Part shown: positions 36,065-47,566 of the stretch, in pieces
Layout: every line of letters begins with the position of its first letter
Numbering within the stretch: position 1 is the stretch's first letter
NCBI GenBank assembly: GCA_019828545.1
Contig: JACVRA010000121.1
Location: 126,547-190,546 of the forward strand
DNA length: 64,000 bases
Direction of reading: 5' to 3'
From: Paracamarosporium sp. OC-R06-R3
Taxonomy: Eukaryota; Ascomycota; Dothideomycetes; Pleosporales; Didymosphaeriaceae
The notes under the pieces: model-generated
Databases searched by the model: none
What the model saw: the letters and a program-made list of their open reading frames with translations, nothing else
What the model was told of the DNA's origin: nothing
Translations under genes and position numbers: made by a program

Positions 36065-38570
36065 AGATTTGTGTCATTTTGTGGCGGCCTTAAGTCGAGC
36101 GTTCTGTAATAATGCTGGTGGACTAGCTATGGATTGATGATCAGGTGGCAGAGTATCTAATCAATACTTATGAGTTATGAGTACGTAGTCTGAATACAGT
36201 TGGAAAGCAAGTTCGGCAAATGTCCAAAACGCATGTACGATCCTCCCGTCCGTGAAGCTAACGCGCAACTTCAGCCGAACCGAGGTCCAACCGGTTCCTG
36301 CTTCAGCCTCAAGCCCAAATAGCCTACAAATGCGTCGGGTGAACTGAGCACCAACAGTGAACGCCAAAGTCACACGATCAATTATAACTTTGTTGACAAA
36401 TACTGTGACAGGTTGCAAGGCTGCATGTGGTGTAAACGTCCATGCCAACAACATACACGTATCTCCGTAATTGTGCTCATGTTCTTATCATGGGGTATAC
36501 TAAAGGCATTGAGTAAGACCATTTCAGTTTGTACCACCTGCCAAAACAGGATAGGAAGGTTTTCTACCGAACAATCAACGTCGCAAGCAACGAAACGCGT
36601 GATAAAACCTATCCAAATTTCTCATTAAGTAATGTTCATCAACTTGTGAACTTCGGGAACGGTTCGTGCCTAATGGGTTCCACTGCGAAGTCTCCAACCT
36701 AATCCATCTTTTTGCATCCCCGATATCTGCGCCAATACTTTAGTAAACGCGCCATTTGTTGCTGAATTGTATGCAATCGCTGTGCTTTCTTTTGAACAGC
36801 CTGTGTATTAGCTAGTTAAGGCAAATGAGAATGCGTGTGTGTGTCTATCAATGCACTAAGCCCAGAGCCAGTGCCGTCTTAATCAACTACTCAAGACTCA
36901 GCGCTTAACCATCGCTTTGATGTTCTCTCCAGCGGCCTAAGAAAGCATCCGAGCTCTGACAAAGGAATATACAAGATTCTAACGACCGGGCTACCCTTGT
37001 GACCCAAAGATATTTTACTATAGCAGATTGTACAGGAAAGATACATGGCTGTAAAGAAAGCCTGTCTGAGGTTGACAATCCATGCATACCACATGTTTTC
37101 ATTGCGTATACGCAAGGGTTCCGGCCCGATAAGTAGTCGAGATAACAAGCACGCTGCAAGTTAACACGAACCAAGTCAGCAGAATACCAGACCAGTAAGC
37201 CACAACATTGTTTACAAACTTTAGACCAAATGGAACTTCGCAAGATTACCCAGGATGTAAGCGGCGCTGATGTGTGAATATCAATGGACATGACAGATAC
37301 GATAGCTTCTAAAAAGAATTAGTAGGGAGAACGCCAATATTTTCTCATTGGGCGATCTACTTGATGATTTATTCCAAGGCCCACCTCGCAGAAAACCGCA
37401 ACTAGGTTGTTAGCATCTAAAAGTTTTGAAAATCCAAACGGTCAATACATGTAGTCCAGATTTCTTTACGAGTGTAATTGGGCTGTATCGATGCAAAGCT
37501 ACCAAAGAGACGTAAATATAGAATGAAGAAACATCTTTCAAGCTAATGAGCAAACTCACAGCAATGTCGCTGAATTATGTGATCAATCCCGCAGTCGTAG
37601 AGTAACGCAATTTGAATTAAGTGCAAATTACGGCAATTCTAAAGCAGTGCTAATAGGCGAGTTAGGTACTCTCAATCAGAATATAGGATACCATTGTAGG
37701 GCGTTCTCGTAATAATGCACCTATCCGATGTTCCACCCATAACAGACACGATTGCACATCACCACATAGCGGATGAACACCCTACTTCACAGATGTCAAT
37801 AGTCGACACGTTATATAGTAACCTATATGGAAAAAACGTAGCATTGAAATAGGGGCTCATAGTAAAGTTATCGTTATGTATTTTGATGAAGATTTGATAC
37901 ATTACCTATACACTCTATAATATACGGCTCCTACATGTTCCGATGCGCCCAGCCTGCGGTAGCTCATGGGCTCAGCAATGGCGTGGTTGAACGAGGTTGG
38001 TCGCCCCCCCTTTCTTTTTCTTTGTCAATGGGTCATGGATATTCTTGTAACCTAAACCGAAACTACCGTCGGTGAAGATCTTTTTCTTAAATTTGGAGAT
38101 CTCGGTAATAATCTCGCCTTTAAGAGGTAGGCTAAGAGGCAGGTATCCACCGGGATAGTCCTTTGTATATATCTAACAAACAGTGATTACAGTGGATTGA
38201 CAATTAGTTCGTCGCATTTTCAATAATATTTGTCATGTCTTATCATAAGTGTGTAATGCAGGTTCAATTGTATAGGCAGGAAGAATTTGTCCTCAAGTTC
38301 TCTAGATTAACCTCTGTGACCCATGCTGGACAAGCTCAGAAAAAGTCCTGCTGCGGCAATATTGGTTCCTTTGCTCTTTAAATTATTCTGTGTGATCGGG
38401 GAGAACACATGAACAGGTAGTTTCATAATATCCTCTACCGTGACGAAGCTATGTTTTTGGTTTTGATTAACCGCCCCCACGCCAACCAGGGGTTAAGCGC
38501 TCATGACTCTCGGCTGCGCATTTGAAACATTCATATATCGATCTGAAACTGCTGTGCCGCATCGATTTAT
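36065..38570. other. AT-rich gene-poor island, left of BTB paralogue B
   Basis: 2.5 kb of AT-rich sequence with no supportable coding region. Frames longer than 60 codons are few and lie on the minus strand at 36161-37291, without motifs. It probably consists of decayed repeat sequence, possibly altered by repeat-induced point mutation, but I could not match it to an element. Confidence 0.5.
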
Positions 38571-39882
38571 ATGACCGACGCGGATCTCGAAGCGATTATA
38601 AACTCACAACGATTCCAAAAACTATCGGCATTTGAACGAAGCATCCATGCGTACGCAGCAGCAGACACCATGGCTCCCGCTACCACTACTTCCAGCGCAT
38701 CTGCCAACACAACTCGCAGTGAGAGTGCATCTCTTTTCGGTGGCGCATTTGGCGGATCTGGTCTTGCAACCCCAACAAACAGCCGACTCGATAGCACACT
38801 GGGTAGCTTAAGTTTATCGAATCCATCAAGTACCACAGAAAACTCTCGTCCTACGAACAGCAGCAACGTGTTCGACTCCACGAATAGTCAGAGAACGGTT
38901 TTCCCTTTTGGTAACTTTGGAAGCGGAACAACAAGCCAGTCGATCAACAACGGTACGGAGGGTTATTCCTTTCTCGGTGGATTTTTTGAGCACTCTCCCA
39001 TCGACAACATTTCATACTACCAAACGATCACACGAAACCCGCACTTCAGCGCCTTTAGTTTGGAAGAACTCAGAGTTGCTGACTATGCCCAAGGAAGAAA
39101 AGCAACTGGATCGGCAAGCAAGGTTAGCAGCAGTGGTGGCACTCCGCAAGAAAGCCGATCTATTTGTACAGGAGAGATCTTGCGATTGTATGTCTCTTCT
39201 GTCGTTTATTCACCTGTTATCTATTGTCATTATGTAGGATATGCTGACTATGATCAGACTCAAGGGTCCGGGTATCGAAGTCGTTGTGGGCCCTGAGATT
39301 GAAAGCCAGGGTCAGCGAGATACCTGGTGCCTGCCACAGAGTCTTATCTCACACTACTCGCCCTTTCTAAAAGCAGCTTGTTCCCACGACTTCAAGGAGA
39401 AGGAGGAAAACCGCATCGTGCTTGCAGAAGAGGATCCCAGGATTTTTGCACTGTTCGTCGAATGGATGTATTATGACAAGTACACGCACCTCCTCGGTAC
39501 CAACACGACCGCAGACTTGAAAGCATGGATTCTAGGCGATAAGCTCATGTCAACCCCCTTTAAGAATTACGCTATGGAACGGGTTTACAACGCACACTGC
39601 AGCTTGTTGTTCGGTGCACCAGTTGTAACGAAAGATTTTGAATTCGTGTGTAACAGCACTGTGGAACGTGCAAAAATTCGCCAATTCTACATAGACTTCG
39701 TAATCACGAATTTCTCAAAAACCAACAAGGTGGCAGGAACTACCGAAGAATGGGACAGCATCTTGATGGAGTACGATGACGCGCGAACAGCTCTTCTAAC
39801 TACTATGAGATCGGGAAATCAGCTGAACCATGTTCGTGCAAAGGAGGCATATATGGAGACAGAGACTGCGTTAAGTCATTAA
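38571..39882 (+). CDS. BTB/POZ-domain protein, paralogue B
   Basis: Exon 1 is 38571-39187 from a true ATG. A 70-bp intron at 39188-39257 uses donor GTATGT, branch CTGAC and acceptor TCAG (the nearer TATGTAG would put a stop in frame). Exon 2 runs 39258-39882 (413 residues). The first 190 residues are Ser/Thr/Asn/Gly-rich and disordered, with FG-like pieces (SLFGGAFGG, FPFGNFGS), then FSLEELRVADY. The BTB fold begins GPGIEVVVGPEIESQG and continues through LISHYSPFLKAACS, IFALFVEWMYYDKY, WILGDKLMSTPFKNYAMERV and a helical tail with GTTEEWDSILMEYDD. It matches paralogue A (18418-19441) in motif order and intron position. Probable scaffold or E3 adaptor; no further domain. Confidence 0.9.
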
Positions 39883-40304
39883 AAATAGCCTGTTGCTAGC
39901 AATAGTTGTTAACGATCTAGAAAAACACGATCTTGCAGCACACATTTAAGCTTCCCATTTACATTTTAGGGATGAGTTTCCGGAATGTCTTGCCTACGTT
40001 ATGCTTTCTTTGGTCCGCGATGAAAAATGACTGATTAACTTAATTAACGAAGAGCTTTAAAAAAATCTGAGTGGGAAAAGCTGTGGTAATAGTCAATACA
40101 AGACACTGATAGTTTTGTATGATGGATGCAAAGATTGTTGATTCGTGAGATGTGCTCTAGGACGTTCGCTCAGCCATACGCAACACATGACAATTTGAAC
40201 GGGTGAGTCTGGCGGGTTGCTTCTCCGTATCATCCGAGGATTGGTCTGTGTTTTAATACCTAGAACAACATCTTAACGCTGTGCCAATCCTATCCCTATA
40301 GACA

Positions 40305-40970
40305 TGCGTATATACTATAATAGTACAAATCATCTCTACTGTTTTGCGTAGTGAACGGATACCTACTATAGTATAGATCATGATCACTTGGTATAGAAAA
40401 TCTCTCGCTAAGGTGTTCTATTGGGTGCGGTCAGCTGTTTGTGATTAGTAGGACGAATAGAAGTCATTGGAGAAGAAGTTTCTAATGCTACGGAGGAGAC
40501 TCCTCGGTTAGGTAGAGTGGATTTAACCTCTAGGGTAGCGTTTTAACTTCTCTCTACATACTTGTCCCTCTACTCCTCAACACTAGCCTTTCTGCATCCT
40601 ACGATAGCAGCCACATCAGATGAAGGTGAGGTTACCTACATAAATTTTGTCTAAATTGATAGAATTTGATATTATTTTTTTTTGAAGGGCTGATGTAGAT
40701 AGATACTTAGGGACGTAGAACGAAGCTGAGTAGACATGCCGAGGAAATCAGGTGCTGGAACATCAGAATACCCTTCATTATCACTTAGAGAGATGACTGC
40801 GGAAGTCAGGTGATAGAGCCCTTCATAGTCACCTTAAAAAGATAACAAACAGGCTTGATCATAGAAGAACGTTATATAAACTCCTTCATCGTCAAATTTC
40901 TATCCACAAAAGGATTCTATAAGAATATCTAAAATTGTACAGGAAGTGATCTATACTATTATAGATATGC
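40305..40970. mobile_element. Candidate MITE-like element with terminal inverted repeats
   Basis: The right end, 40943-40966 (AAGTGATCTATACTATTATAG and on), is an imperfect inverted copy of the left sequence at 40363-40390 (TATAGTATAGATCATGATCA and on) and also of 40305-40330 (TATATACTATAATAGTAC). The span is about 0.6 kb with no coding frame. Inside, two direct repeats of about 50 bp lie at 40743-40798 and 40800-40855 (GGAAATCAGGTG and GGAAGTCAGGTG, each followed by CCTTCAT and a TCAC). The exact left boundary and any target duplication are unclear. It could be a non-autonomous DNA transposon or simply a degenerate inverted repeat. Confidence 0.4.
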
Positions 40971-41213
40971 TTTGGCCTATAAGGATATGGTCGGTTTTTA
41001 TATAATACAGATGGCGTTTAACACGCGCATGGAAGTGGCCAAGTTCTTTGGGCAACAAATTGTGACGAGGTCAAGCAAGGAACACTTGAATGCTGCAAAC
41101 AACGAAGAAATGATATGGCACACGATTGATGGAATTTGTGGGACTACGTTTTAAGTCGGGTAATGATAAACAGCAGACTGATCTGGTTATAATTTAAAAC
41201 TTTAATCATCTTA

Positions 41214-41310
41214 AAATATACCATACGTTTATCATCTATGGAGGTTTGTTTTCCAGAACATGCAAAGCGAGTATGCATGATGGGTTATCGGCGTCTGGAA
41301 CAAAGGCCAA
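41214..41310. repeat. Diverged dispersed repeat, copy 2
   Basis: Partner of 12365-12462, same orientation, with the same series of short exact blocks separated by mostly transition differences. The boundaries are approximate. Confidence 0.5.
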
Positions 41311-41833
41311 GTCAATATAGATACCATAGCCTTCGAGTGCATGTGGTAGATTGCGCAGACACCAAAACTGCCTTGAGTCTTTAGCAGAAGAATATTAATA
41401 GAATTGCCGCAATATTCTGCGTTGGGTACGATATTTATGTGCTTGGTAGGATATGTTCCTTACAACGCTCACAGGGGTTCGTAGGAAGCCTCAGTTCTTA
41501 CTCTTTCACGTCGTTGGAAGATGGAGGAACAGTCGACCTCTCCACTACCTGAGCAGGAACATCCTTAGCGTCCCGTTCTAATGTCTCAGCTGCATCGTGT
41601 TTACAACTAGGTTGCAGACTAGGTTGTATATGAACTCTGTTGTGGATAGTCCAATATGGGTGATCGTGCGTCATGATATACTATATAGATCCGCTTTTGG
41701 TTAGAATCCGACAATAATGGAGTATGTCAAGGTGGAGGGTGGTACACTTGAGGGTAGTACCCACGAGGAAGGTCTAGCCGAACCGCGGCCGAACTTCCCA
41801 ACCCACCAATCCCTCAATCGATCACAATTCACC

Positions 41834-42913
41834 ATGCCACGAACTTCCGAACCACAGTTTGACGAACGAGAAAATCGATCACATACGAAGTCACCCTCCG
41901 GCGATCACCATCACAGGTACAATTACCATTCGCGACATACACGCTCACGATCACCTCGTCGCGATGACGACAAACACCGCAAGCGACGCCGCTCGCGCTC
42001 GCCTCCGCTTCGCGCAGTAACGCTGCCATATCACGCGAAAGAACTATCGAAGCGGCAATTTGAAGAATACAAGCCACTATTTCAATCATACCTCGATATA
42101 CAGAAACAGATCAATCTCGACGAACTAGACGAACGAGAAGTGAAAGGCCGCTGGAAGAGTTTCATGAGGCGATGGTAAGCTGAGTCTTGTTATATTGCAT
42201 CTTGATCCAGGCTGCTAAAGAGTTTCAGGAATCATGGAGAGCTCTCACGCAGCTGGTACGACCCTTCGATGCTGAAGACGGCGCAAGAGACGGCGCAAAC
42301 TTTACAGCAAGCCTCAACGCATGGCAACCGACGCGCATCCCCCACTCGCAGCTCACGACGAGATCCAGAGCCTCATAGTGAGGACGACGATTATGGCCCC
42401 GCGCCACCGCCGGGCGGCGTCTCCAGACATGCAGACCATGGCCCAACAGTACCTGGATTTGATGACCTAGCTCTGAGGAACGAGCAAAGAGACGAGGATC
42501 GCGCGCGTGACCAAGCAAACTATATTGACGATATCCGCTATGAACGCAAGGTGGATCGCAAAGCGCAGAAGGAGCGGTTGGATGAGCTGGTGCCACGGGC
42601 CGACCCTTCCTCGAGAGAGCGGCAGCTAGAGAAGAAACGTGAGACGACCAGCACGCTGAAGGAGTTTCGCGACGCCAAAGAAAGTGGGGACGTAGAGGTT
42701 GGGGATGCTGATTTGATGGGTGATGATGGTGTGGAGGCGTACAAAAAGCGGAAAGGAGAAGTGGAACGGCAGAAGAACGAGCGTGAGATCAGGAAAGAGG
42801 AGATCATGCGTGCTAGAGCTGCTGAGCGAGAGGAGCGCCTTGCAGATCGAAGGGCGAAAGAAGCTCAAACCATGGAATTCTTGAAGTCAATTGCGAAAGA
42901 GAGATTTGGTTAA
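41834..42913 (+). CDS. RS-rich nuclear protein, probable splicing-associated
   Basis: Exon 1 is 41834-42174, a 54-bp intron occupies 42175-42228, and exon 2 runs 42229-42913 (341 residues). The ATG at 41834 (ACCATGCC) is preferred; an in-frame ATG at 41717 would add 39 codons. Residues 15-60 are an Arg/Ser/His-rich tract (HSRHTRSRSPRRDDDKHRKR). A conserved block LSKRQFEEYKPLFQSYLDIQ and KGRWKSFMRRWNHGELSRSWY follows, spanning the intron. Then comes YGPAPPPGG, and a long charged helix with RLDELVPRADPSSRERQLEK, ending MEFLKSIAKERFG. Fungal genome annotations often carry proteins like this under the name RNA helicase HEL117, yet no helicase motif is visible. The RS tract supports a nuclear RNA-processing role. 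The acceptor choice (42228 rather than 42210) is by motif fit. Confidence 0.8.
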
Positions 42914-43121
42914 GCCATGGAATGGTTACTACGAAGTCATAGCTGCTAGCGACTTGGAAATGAGAGAAAACAGTGCAGGAATCCATACGATTTAGCGGCT
43001 TCCATAAAAGTCTTTGACCATCTAAAACTTCTCTAAAAGTGTCCGATAACGCCAGTAATGCCCGCCAACGCCAGAGTCTCTTTAGATGTGTTGCAAACAA
43101 GGTACGCTCAATAGCCCAATA

Positions 43122-43844
43122 CTACTCATCATCTGTAATCGAGGTCGCAAGCGGTCCGAAGAAAGGGATTTCAAAGCGATCAAGTGTCGACGCTACACGT
43201 GGTCAATGCATGTCTCGTCAAGAAGGAGACGTACGTACCGTCCTGATACGCATGCATAGTGAGAAAGCCGATGAGGCCCAAATCAACAACGAGCAAGAAC
43301 CAGGATATTATGCTCGACCAGGAGAAGATGATGTGAATGACGAAGATGAAAGCGAACAGCAAGCTCGACTGCCATGCGTGAAACCTGCGCCAGAGTCAAT
43401 GTCAGGCCCATGCATCGCTGTGCACATAATTCAGATCCCAAGCGTTACCCAGGACACACTTTGCAGAAGAAGACTGTATAGCACCCACCTTACATAGTCG
43501 CTTCGGTGTTCGAATATCAACAGTGCCACAGGACCTGCAGGAGGAAGCAGCAGGTATGCCAGACACGCCGCATAGTCCATCCTCAAGCCGATGCTCGTGG
43601 AGAACATGTCGACGTCTTCCCTCGGCCCCCCTAGGGGCGCATTCCATGCGACACGTTCCCGCTGCTCTTCAACATCGTCGCCTCCAAAGTAATCCCTCTG
43701 CTGGTACGACTGGCTTGTGGGCGAGGTCACGGCGGTGGTGCCGATGTTGCGCGTGCGATCGAGGGAGGCGCGTGGGGATGCGATTGGCGGGCTAAGAGCG
43801 CGTGTGGTCTCGGGGACGTCTTGGTAGGGCGCGAAGTCTGCCAT
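43122..43844 (-). CDS. Small multi-pass membrane protein (DUF4870/UPF0132-like)
   Basis: Exons 43844-43489, 43384-43239 and 43192-43122, phases matching, give 190 residues. The first 80 residues are polar (Pro/Ser/Arg-rich, with YQQRDYFGGDDVEEQRERVA). Three or four hydrophobic segments follow: GLRMDYAACLAYLLLPPAGP, then FEHRSDYVRFHAWQSSLLFA over intron 1, then FVIHIIFSWSSIISWFLLVV and LGLIGFLTMHAYQDA. It ends EIPFFGPLATSITDDE. The FEH-x-SDYVRFHAWQS and IPFFGPLA motifs are typical of this small family, whose biochemical role is unknown. Without splicing the frame runs into a short false tail after SDYVR. Convergent with the RS-rich gene (208 bp apart) and divergent from the NRDE gene. Confidence 0.85.
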
Positions 43845-44405
43845 GGTACGGGTGTGTCGTGGATAGTAGAGCAAGGGCAAGTGAATGCGTTCGCCCGCGT
43901 GGTGGTGCCTGCGGCAAGTGCATAGGGCTGAGCTTGGGGGAGCTTGGGCGGTCCCTGTAAACGCGTCATTGGGCGTGTTCCCCGATGCGGCTAGGCCCGC
44001 TGGCCCAGGAAGCCGCGTGCCATCTGCCACCTCCCATCGCACTTGCCTTCGGACAGAATACAAGCGTGATCTGCTCACCCCCGGGGCCAGGTCGGGCAAC
44101 GGCGCTGGCTGCAACCTTCCTGGGCGGACATGGCTCACCTGCCTTCACGCCTTGCCATCGGAAAAGACCGGGCCGAGCTTTCACGGCCAAGATCCATGGA
44201 CGGTCTGGAGACACATGCCCAGTGGCTCATGCAGCGTTCACAGCATATAACACGTAGCACAGGCGCGGCCTCCTCTAGACCTTGAGCCATTCGTCCACGT
44301 CGAACCTACCAGCTTAATTGATCCTTCGCGACACCGCACTTTCGCCGTCAATATTCATTAATTGCATGCTCGCTTGTTCCACCGGACTGCACATAGACCT
44401 TCAGA
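43845..44405. promoter_or_regulatory. Shared divergent promoter, membrane protein / NRDE protein
   Basis: 561 bp between opposed start codons. It must hold both promoters. The frames present are chance, favoured by moderate GC. Confidence 0.55.
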
Positions 44406-45415
44406 ATGTGTATCGCTATTGTTACGACTGAGCACCCTCAGTATCCCTTGATCGTGCTCAATAATCGAGATGTGACTGTGCCCTCGCAATGTCTCGCATC
44501 GCCTGCTAACTGTTATCTTAGGAGTACCTTCACCGCCCTACACAAGAGGCAGATTGGTGGCCTGCTCCGGACGACCAAGTGTTGGGCGGTTACGACCTGC
44601 ATCGCCCGGCGCATGGGACGTGGCTTGGAATAACCCGACAAGGTCGCATCGCAGTCCTGACGAATTACCGCGAAGAGGATGAAGCCATGATCCAAGGTGC
44701 CCGGAGTCGAGGTCTTATCCCCAACGCTTGGTTGAAGTCGAAGCCCGAAGCGCACGAGTCGACCGCGGAGTTCGAAAAGCGCATGATTGAGGAAGACGGT
44801 GTCAAGGGAGTTGGAGGCTTTAGTCTGCTGTATGGATTTGCTCAGGACGTTGTTAAGCAAACAGGCAAGGGCTTAGGTATCATTTCAAACCGTACACCTA
44901 ATGTCGACGGCGTGATCCATCTCGCGAGCCAGCCAGGAGAGACACATGCGCTTAGCAATGCAGCGTACGGTGACCGGACCTGGCCAAAGGTCGTTAACGG
45001 CGAGAAGTGGGCGCAAGAAGCCATTGCTAAGAGCAGCGAATTGGGCGAATCGCGCGAGCAATTGGTTCAACGGCTATTAGATGTGCTCAGCGTCGACACG
45101 ATGCCCAAGCAGAAGGAAAACGAGCAATGGGATATGTATATGAACCAACTCCGCCACACCATCTTCGTTCCATCTATTGGGCGAGACGATCTGGAAGAGC
45201 TCAACATGCCAGCTCATGAGATTGGTGACGCGGTCAAGCAGAAGGCTGCCCATGCTACTGATGGGGTGTACGGGACGCAGAAGAGCATTATCATTCTGGT
45301 AGACAAGAAAGGAAGTGTGTTTTACTTTGAGCGGACGCTGTACGACAGAGACGCGAAGCCTATAGAGAAAGGGAAGGGCGATCGAAGTTTTGAGTATGAG
45401 ATTGAAGGCTGGTAA
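44406..45415 (+). CDS. NRDE (TANGO2-type) family protein
   Basis: Exon 1 is 44406-44471 (22 codons), a 50-bp intron occupies 44472-44521, and exon 2 runs 44522-45415 (319 residues). Exon 1 reads MCIAIVTTEHPQYPLIVLNN then RD, and exon 2 opens with E, so the family motif NNRDE is rebuilt exactly across the splice. Further landmarks are RPTQEADWWPAPDDQVLGG, HGTWLGITRQGRIAVLTNYR, GGFSLLYG and LGIISNRTP. The C-terminal part contains TYGTQKS-like GTQKSIIILVDKKGSVFYFE. By family, TANGO2 proteins are linked to secretory organisation, lipid or haem handling; the mechanism is debated. No targeting signal is obvious. An N-terminal Cys2 is conserved in the family. The open frame alone (from 44579) would miss the catalytic-like N-terminus. 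Confidence 0.92.
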
Positions 45416-45943
45416 AAAGCATTGTGCTACTGTGGTCGATATCATATATACCTAGCACAGCGAGACACATACGAACAAGCGCACACCCGTTGAGCATAGT
45501 CGGCGAATGCTGTTTGGTGAGTCCCTCGTTAGCATAACTCTATAGATATATACAATACACACGCTGGCGATAGGGAGTCACTGTATAGGCGTTATACTAG
45601 AAGGTAGTGGCGATTAGAAATATCGCAGGATAACAAAGAGTTGCAGCGCATAGTCTTCATAAACCTTCGTCGCTCGGTATATGCGGTAAGGAAAGACCTG
45701 GCCTTGGTTTGTTCGGTTCTATGTTTGGGCATGCCAGGTGCGCGGCGCTTGGCGGTGAACGAGCGCGTGAGGTGACGTCTTTGGCGGCGTCCGATTCGGC
45801 AAACCGTCAACACCTGTACTCGCAGCGCAAGCCGAAGCGTACCCTATCACCAGCTCTACCCTTCCACCGTAATGTCCACCTGATCGACATATTCTTTTGC
45901 ACTCGCTTCTCTGTGTGTTGCAAGGCACTCGATCCAACCCGCC
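45416..45943. other. Intergenic: NRDE 3' flank and RING-CH promoter
   Basis: 528 bp; nothing recognised besides flanking promoter and 3' regions. Confidence 0.5.
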
Positions 45944-47566
45944 ATGGCCTCGCTTCCTCCGCAGCGACAACGAAGGACGTCACCTCCCACAGAACCGGCA
46001 AGCCCAGAGCAGAGCCGCGCGGCTCGAACGAATAGCTTCTCTGCCGCATCGGTCGACTCGCAGACCCTTCTGCTCAACTCCCCGCTCGTGGAATCCGCGA
46101 AACCTACCGAGGCAGCGCAGCAAGATGTGTCAGCGCAGACAGGGTCGCAGCCTACCGAAGACAACGAGCCGCGCCGGTGTTGGATATGCTTCAATGACGA
46201 AACAGAGGACGACGAGACGACTTCTGAGTGGCGATCACCCTGTCCTTGTGTTCTTGTCGCGCACGAGAGATGTCTCCTAGATTGGGTAGCAGATATGGAA
46301 GCACCAAGCTCACGTCGGCGCGCTGGAAGGACGGCAGGCAAGATACTGTGCCCGCAATGCAAGTCTGAAATACGGTTGGAACGGCCACGGAGTATAGCGG
46401 TGGAAACTGTGCGCACGGTTGAGAAGCTCACGAAAATGATGGTGCTTCCTGGCATATTCTTCATTGTCGGAACTGCAACGTACACTACACTGCGATGGGT
46501 TGGAACAGACACTGTGTACAAGATTTTTGGGGTTAGAGATGCTCTTGAGATCCTACGGCCACTGTACACACCACCAGCCAACTCCACTAGTTCGGTTACC
46601 TTGCATTTGCTCAGTCACTTGCGCAACAACTGGCAGCTTGACGTCGGCTTGCCTGCCATTCCTACTATCCTAATTCTCAGCAGGATTAGAATTGCGGATT
46701 CATTCCTGCCGTTTCTACCTCTTGTATTCCTCGCGAGTGGAGGAGGTGTTAAACAAGACAGCCTACTACAATTCACATGGCCCCCGAGTGCTGCCTTCAC
46801 CGTCGCTGCTTTGCCATACGTACGGAGCATCTACAATTCGTACTATGACCGATTCTGGTTACGGCACGAGCGGCGGTGGTTGAAGGAAGTCCAGCCACGA
46901 GCTGATGCGGTAGAGGAGCTTGATGCGGACGCACAAGATGAAGAGAGGGACGCAGAGGCCATACTCAACGCTATAGCCGAGGAGAACGCAGGTGACGACG
47001 ATGACGTTGTAGAGTTGGAGGTCGATGTCGACTTGCTGTTCGACTGGCACGGCGGTGGTCTGGCAGATAACCACAATGCACCGGAAAACCCGCCAGTTCC
47101 TATCGCTCGCGGTCCAGCACCACCCCTCGAGGCCCCACCGGTCGACGCTGAAGCTCCAGTGGCAGCCGAAGCCAACGAGCAGGGCAACGCTGCGCCCGCG
47201 CCAAACGTACCGCAACTGCCGGCACAACCCCGTCAACGCATTCGCCGCGAACGCAATGTTGGATTCGCTACAGCAAGCATTGCAGATACAATCCTGGGAG
47301 CTCTTATCTTTCCAACGATCGCGGCCGCCATGGGAGAGGCATTGAAGTCTGCATTACCCCATTCGTGGGTGACGCCACCTGCTTCGGGTAGACCAACGAG
47401 CTTCCTACAAGCGAAGTGGGCTAGGAGTATAGTTGGCGGATGCTTGTTTGTCGGCTTGAAGGATGCGGTGCTTCTCTATGTGCGATGGAAGATGGCGCAG
47501 ACTCATCGCCAGCGAAGAGTGATGGACTACGACGGCAGCAAGGGCAAGAAGAAGAAGGCTACGTAG
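45944..47566 (+). CDS. RING-CH (MARCH-type) membrane E3 ubiquitin ligase
   Basis: Intronless, 540 residues. The N-terminal 75 residues are disordered. The RINGv zinc finger follows: CWICFNDE, SPCPCVLVAHERCLLDWV and CPQCKSEI, giving the C4HC3 order of RING-CH ligases. Hydrophobic segments lie after it near residues 165-185 (MMVLPGIFFIVGTATYTTLR), about 245-270 and about 285-295. A central acidic, Ala/Pro-rich region (residues 320-425) is followed by a C-terminal hydrophobic stretch (TASIADTILGALIFPTIAAA; SIVGGCLFVGLKDAVLLYV) and a basic tail KGKKKKAT. RING-CH plus several membrane spans suggests ubiquitination of membrane proteins at an internal membrane; the substrate is unknown. It differs in length from ER Doa10 (much larger). 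Start context GCCATGGCC is strong. Confidence 0.9.
   Translation: MASLPPQRQRRTSPPTEPASPEQSRAARTNSFSAASVDSQTLLLNSPLVESAKPTEAAQQDVSAQTGSQPTEDNEPRRCWICFNDETEDDETTSEWRSPCPCVLVAHERCLLDWVADMEAPSSRRRAGRTAGKILCPQCKSEIRLERPRSIAVETVRTVEKLTKMMVLPGIFFIVGTATYTTLRWVGTDTVYKIFGVRDALEILRPLYTPPANSTSSVTLHLLSHLRNNWQLDVGLPAIPTILILSRIRIADSFLPFLPLVFLASGGGVKQDSLLQFTWPPSAAFTVAALPYVRSIYNSYYDRFWLRHERRWLKEVQPRADAVEELDADAQDEERDAEAILNAIAEENAGDDDDVVELEVDVDLLFDWHGGGLADNHNAPENPPVPIARGPAPPLEAPPVDAEAPVAAEANEQGNAAPAPNVPQLPAQPRQRIRRERNVGFATASIADTILGALIFPTIAAAMGEALKSALPHSWVTPPASGRPTSFLQAKWARSIVGGCLFVGLKDAVLLYVRWKMAQTHRQRRVMDYDGSKGKKKKAT

Larger units (their letters stand above)
39883..41833. other. AT-rich gene-poor island, right of BTB paralogue B
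   Basis: 1.95 kb with a MITE-like inverted-repeat element (40305-40970) and the second copy of the diverged repeat (41214-41310). No supportable gene. Confidence 0.55.

Noticed and set aside
39188..39237. Acceptor TATGTAG for the intron of BTB paralogue B
   Set aside because: It would place an in-frame stop within three codons. The acceptor at 39257 keeps the frame and matches paralogue A.
45856..46587. 243-codon minus-strand frame
   Set aside because: Antisense to the RING-CH ligase gene, whose zinc ligands are on the plus strand.
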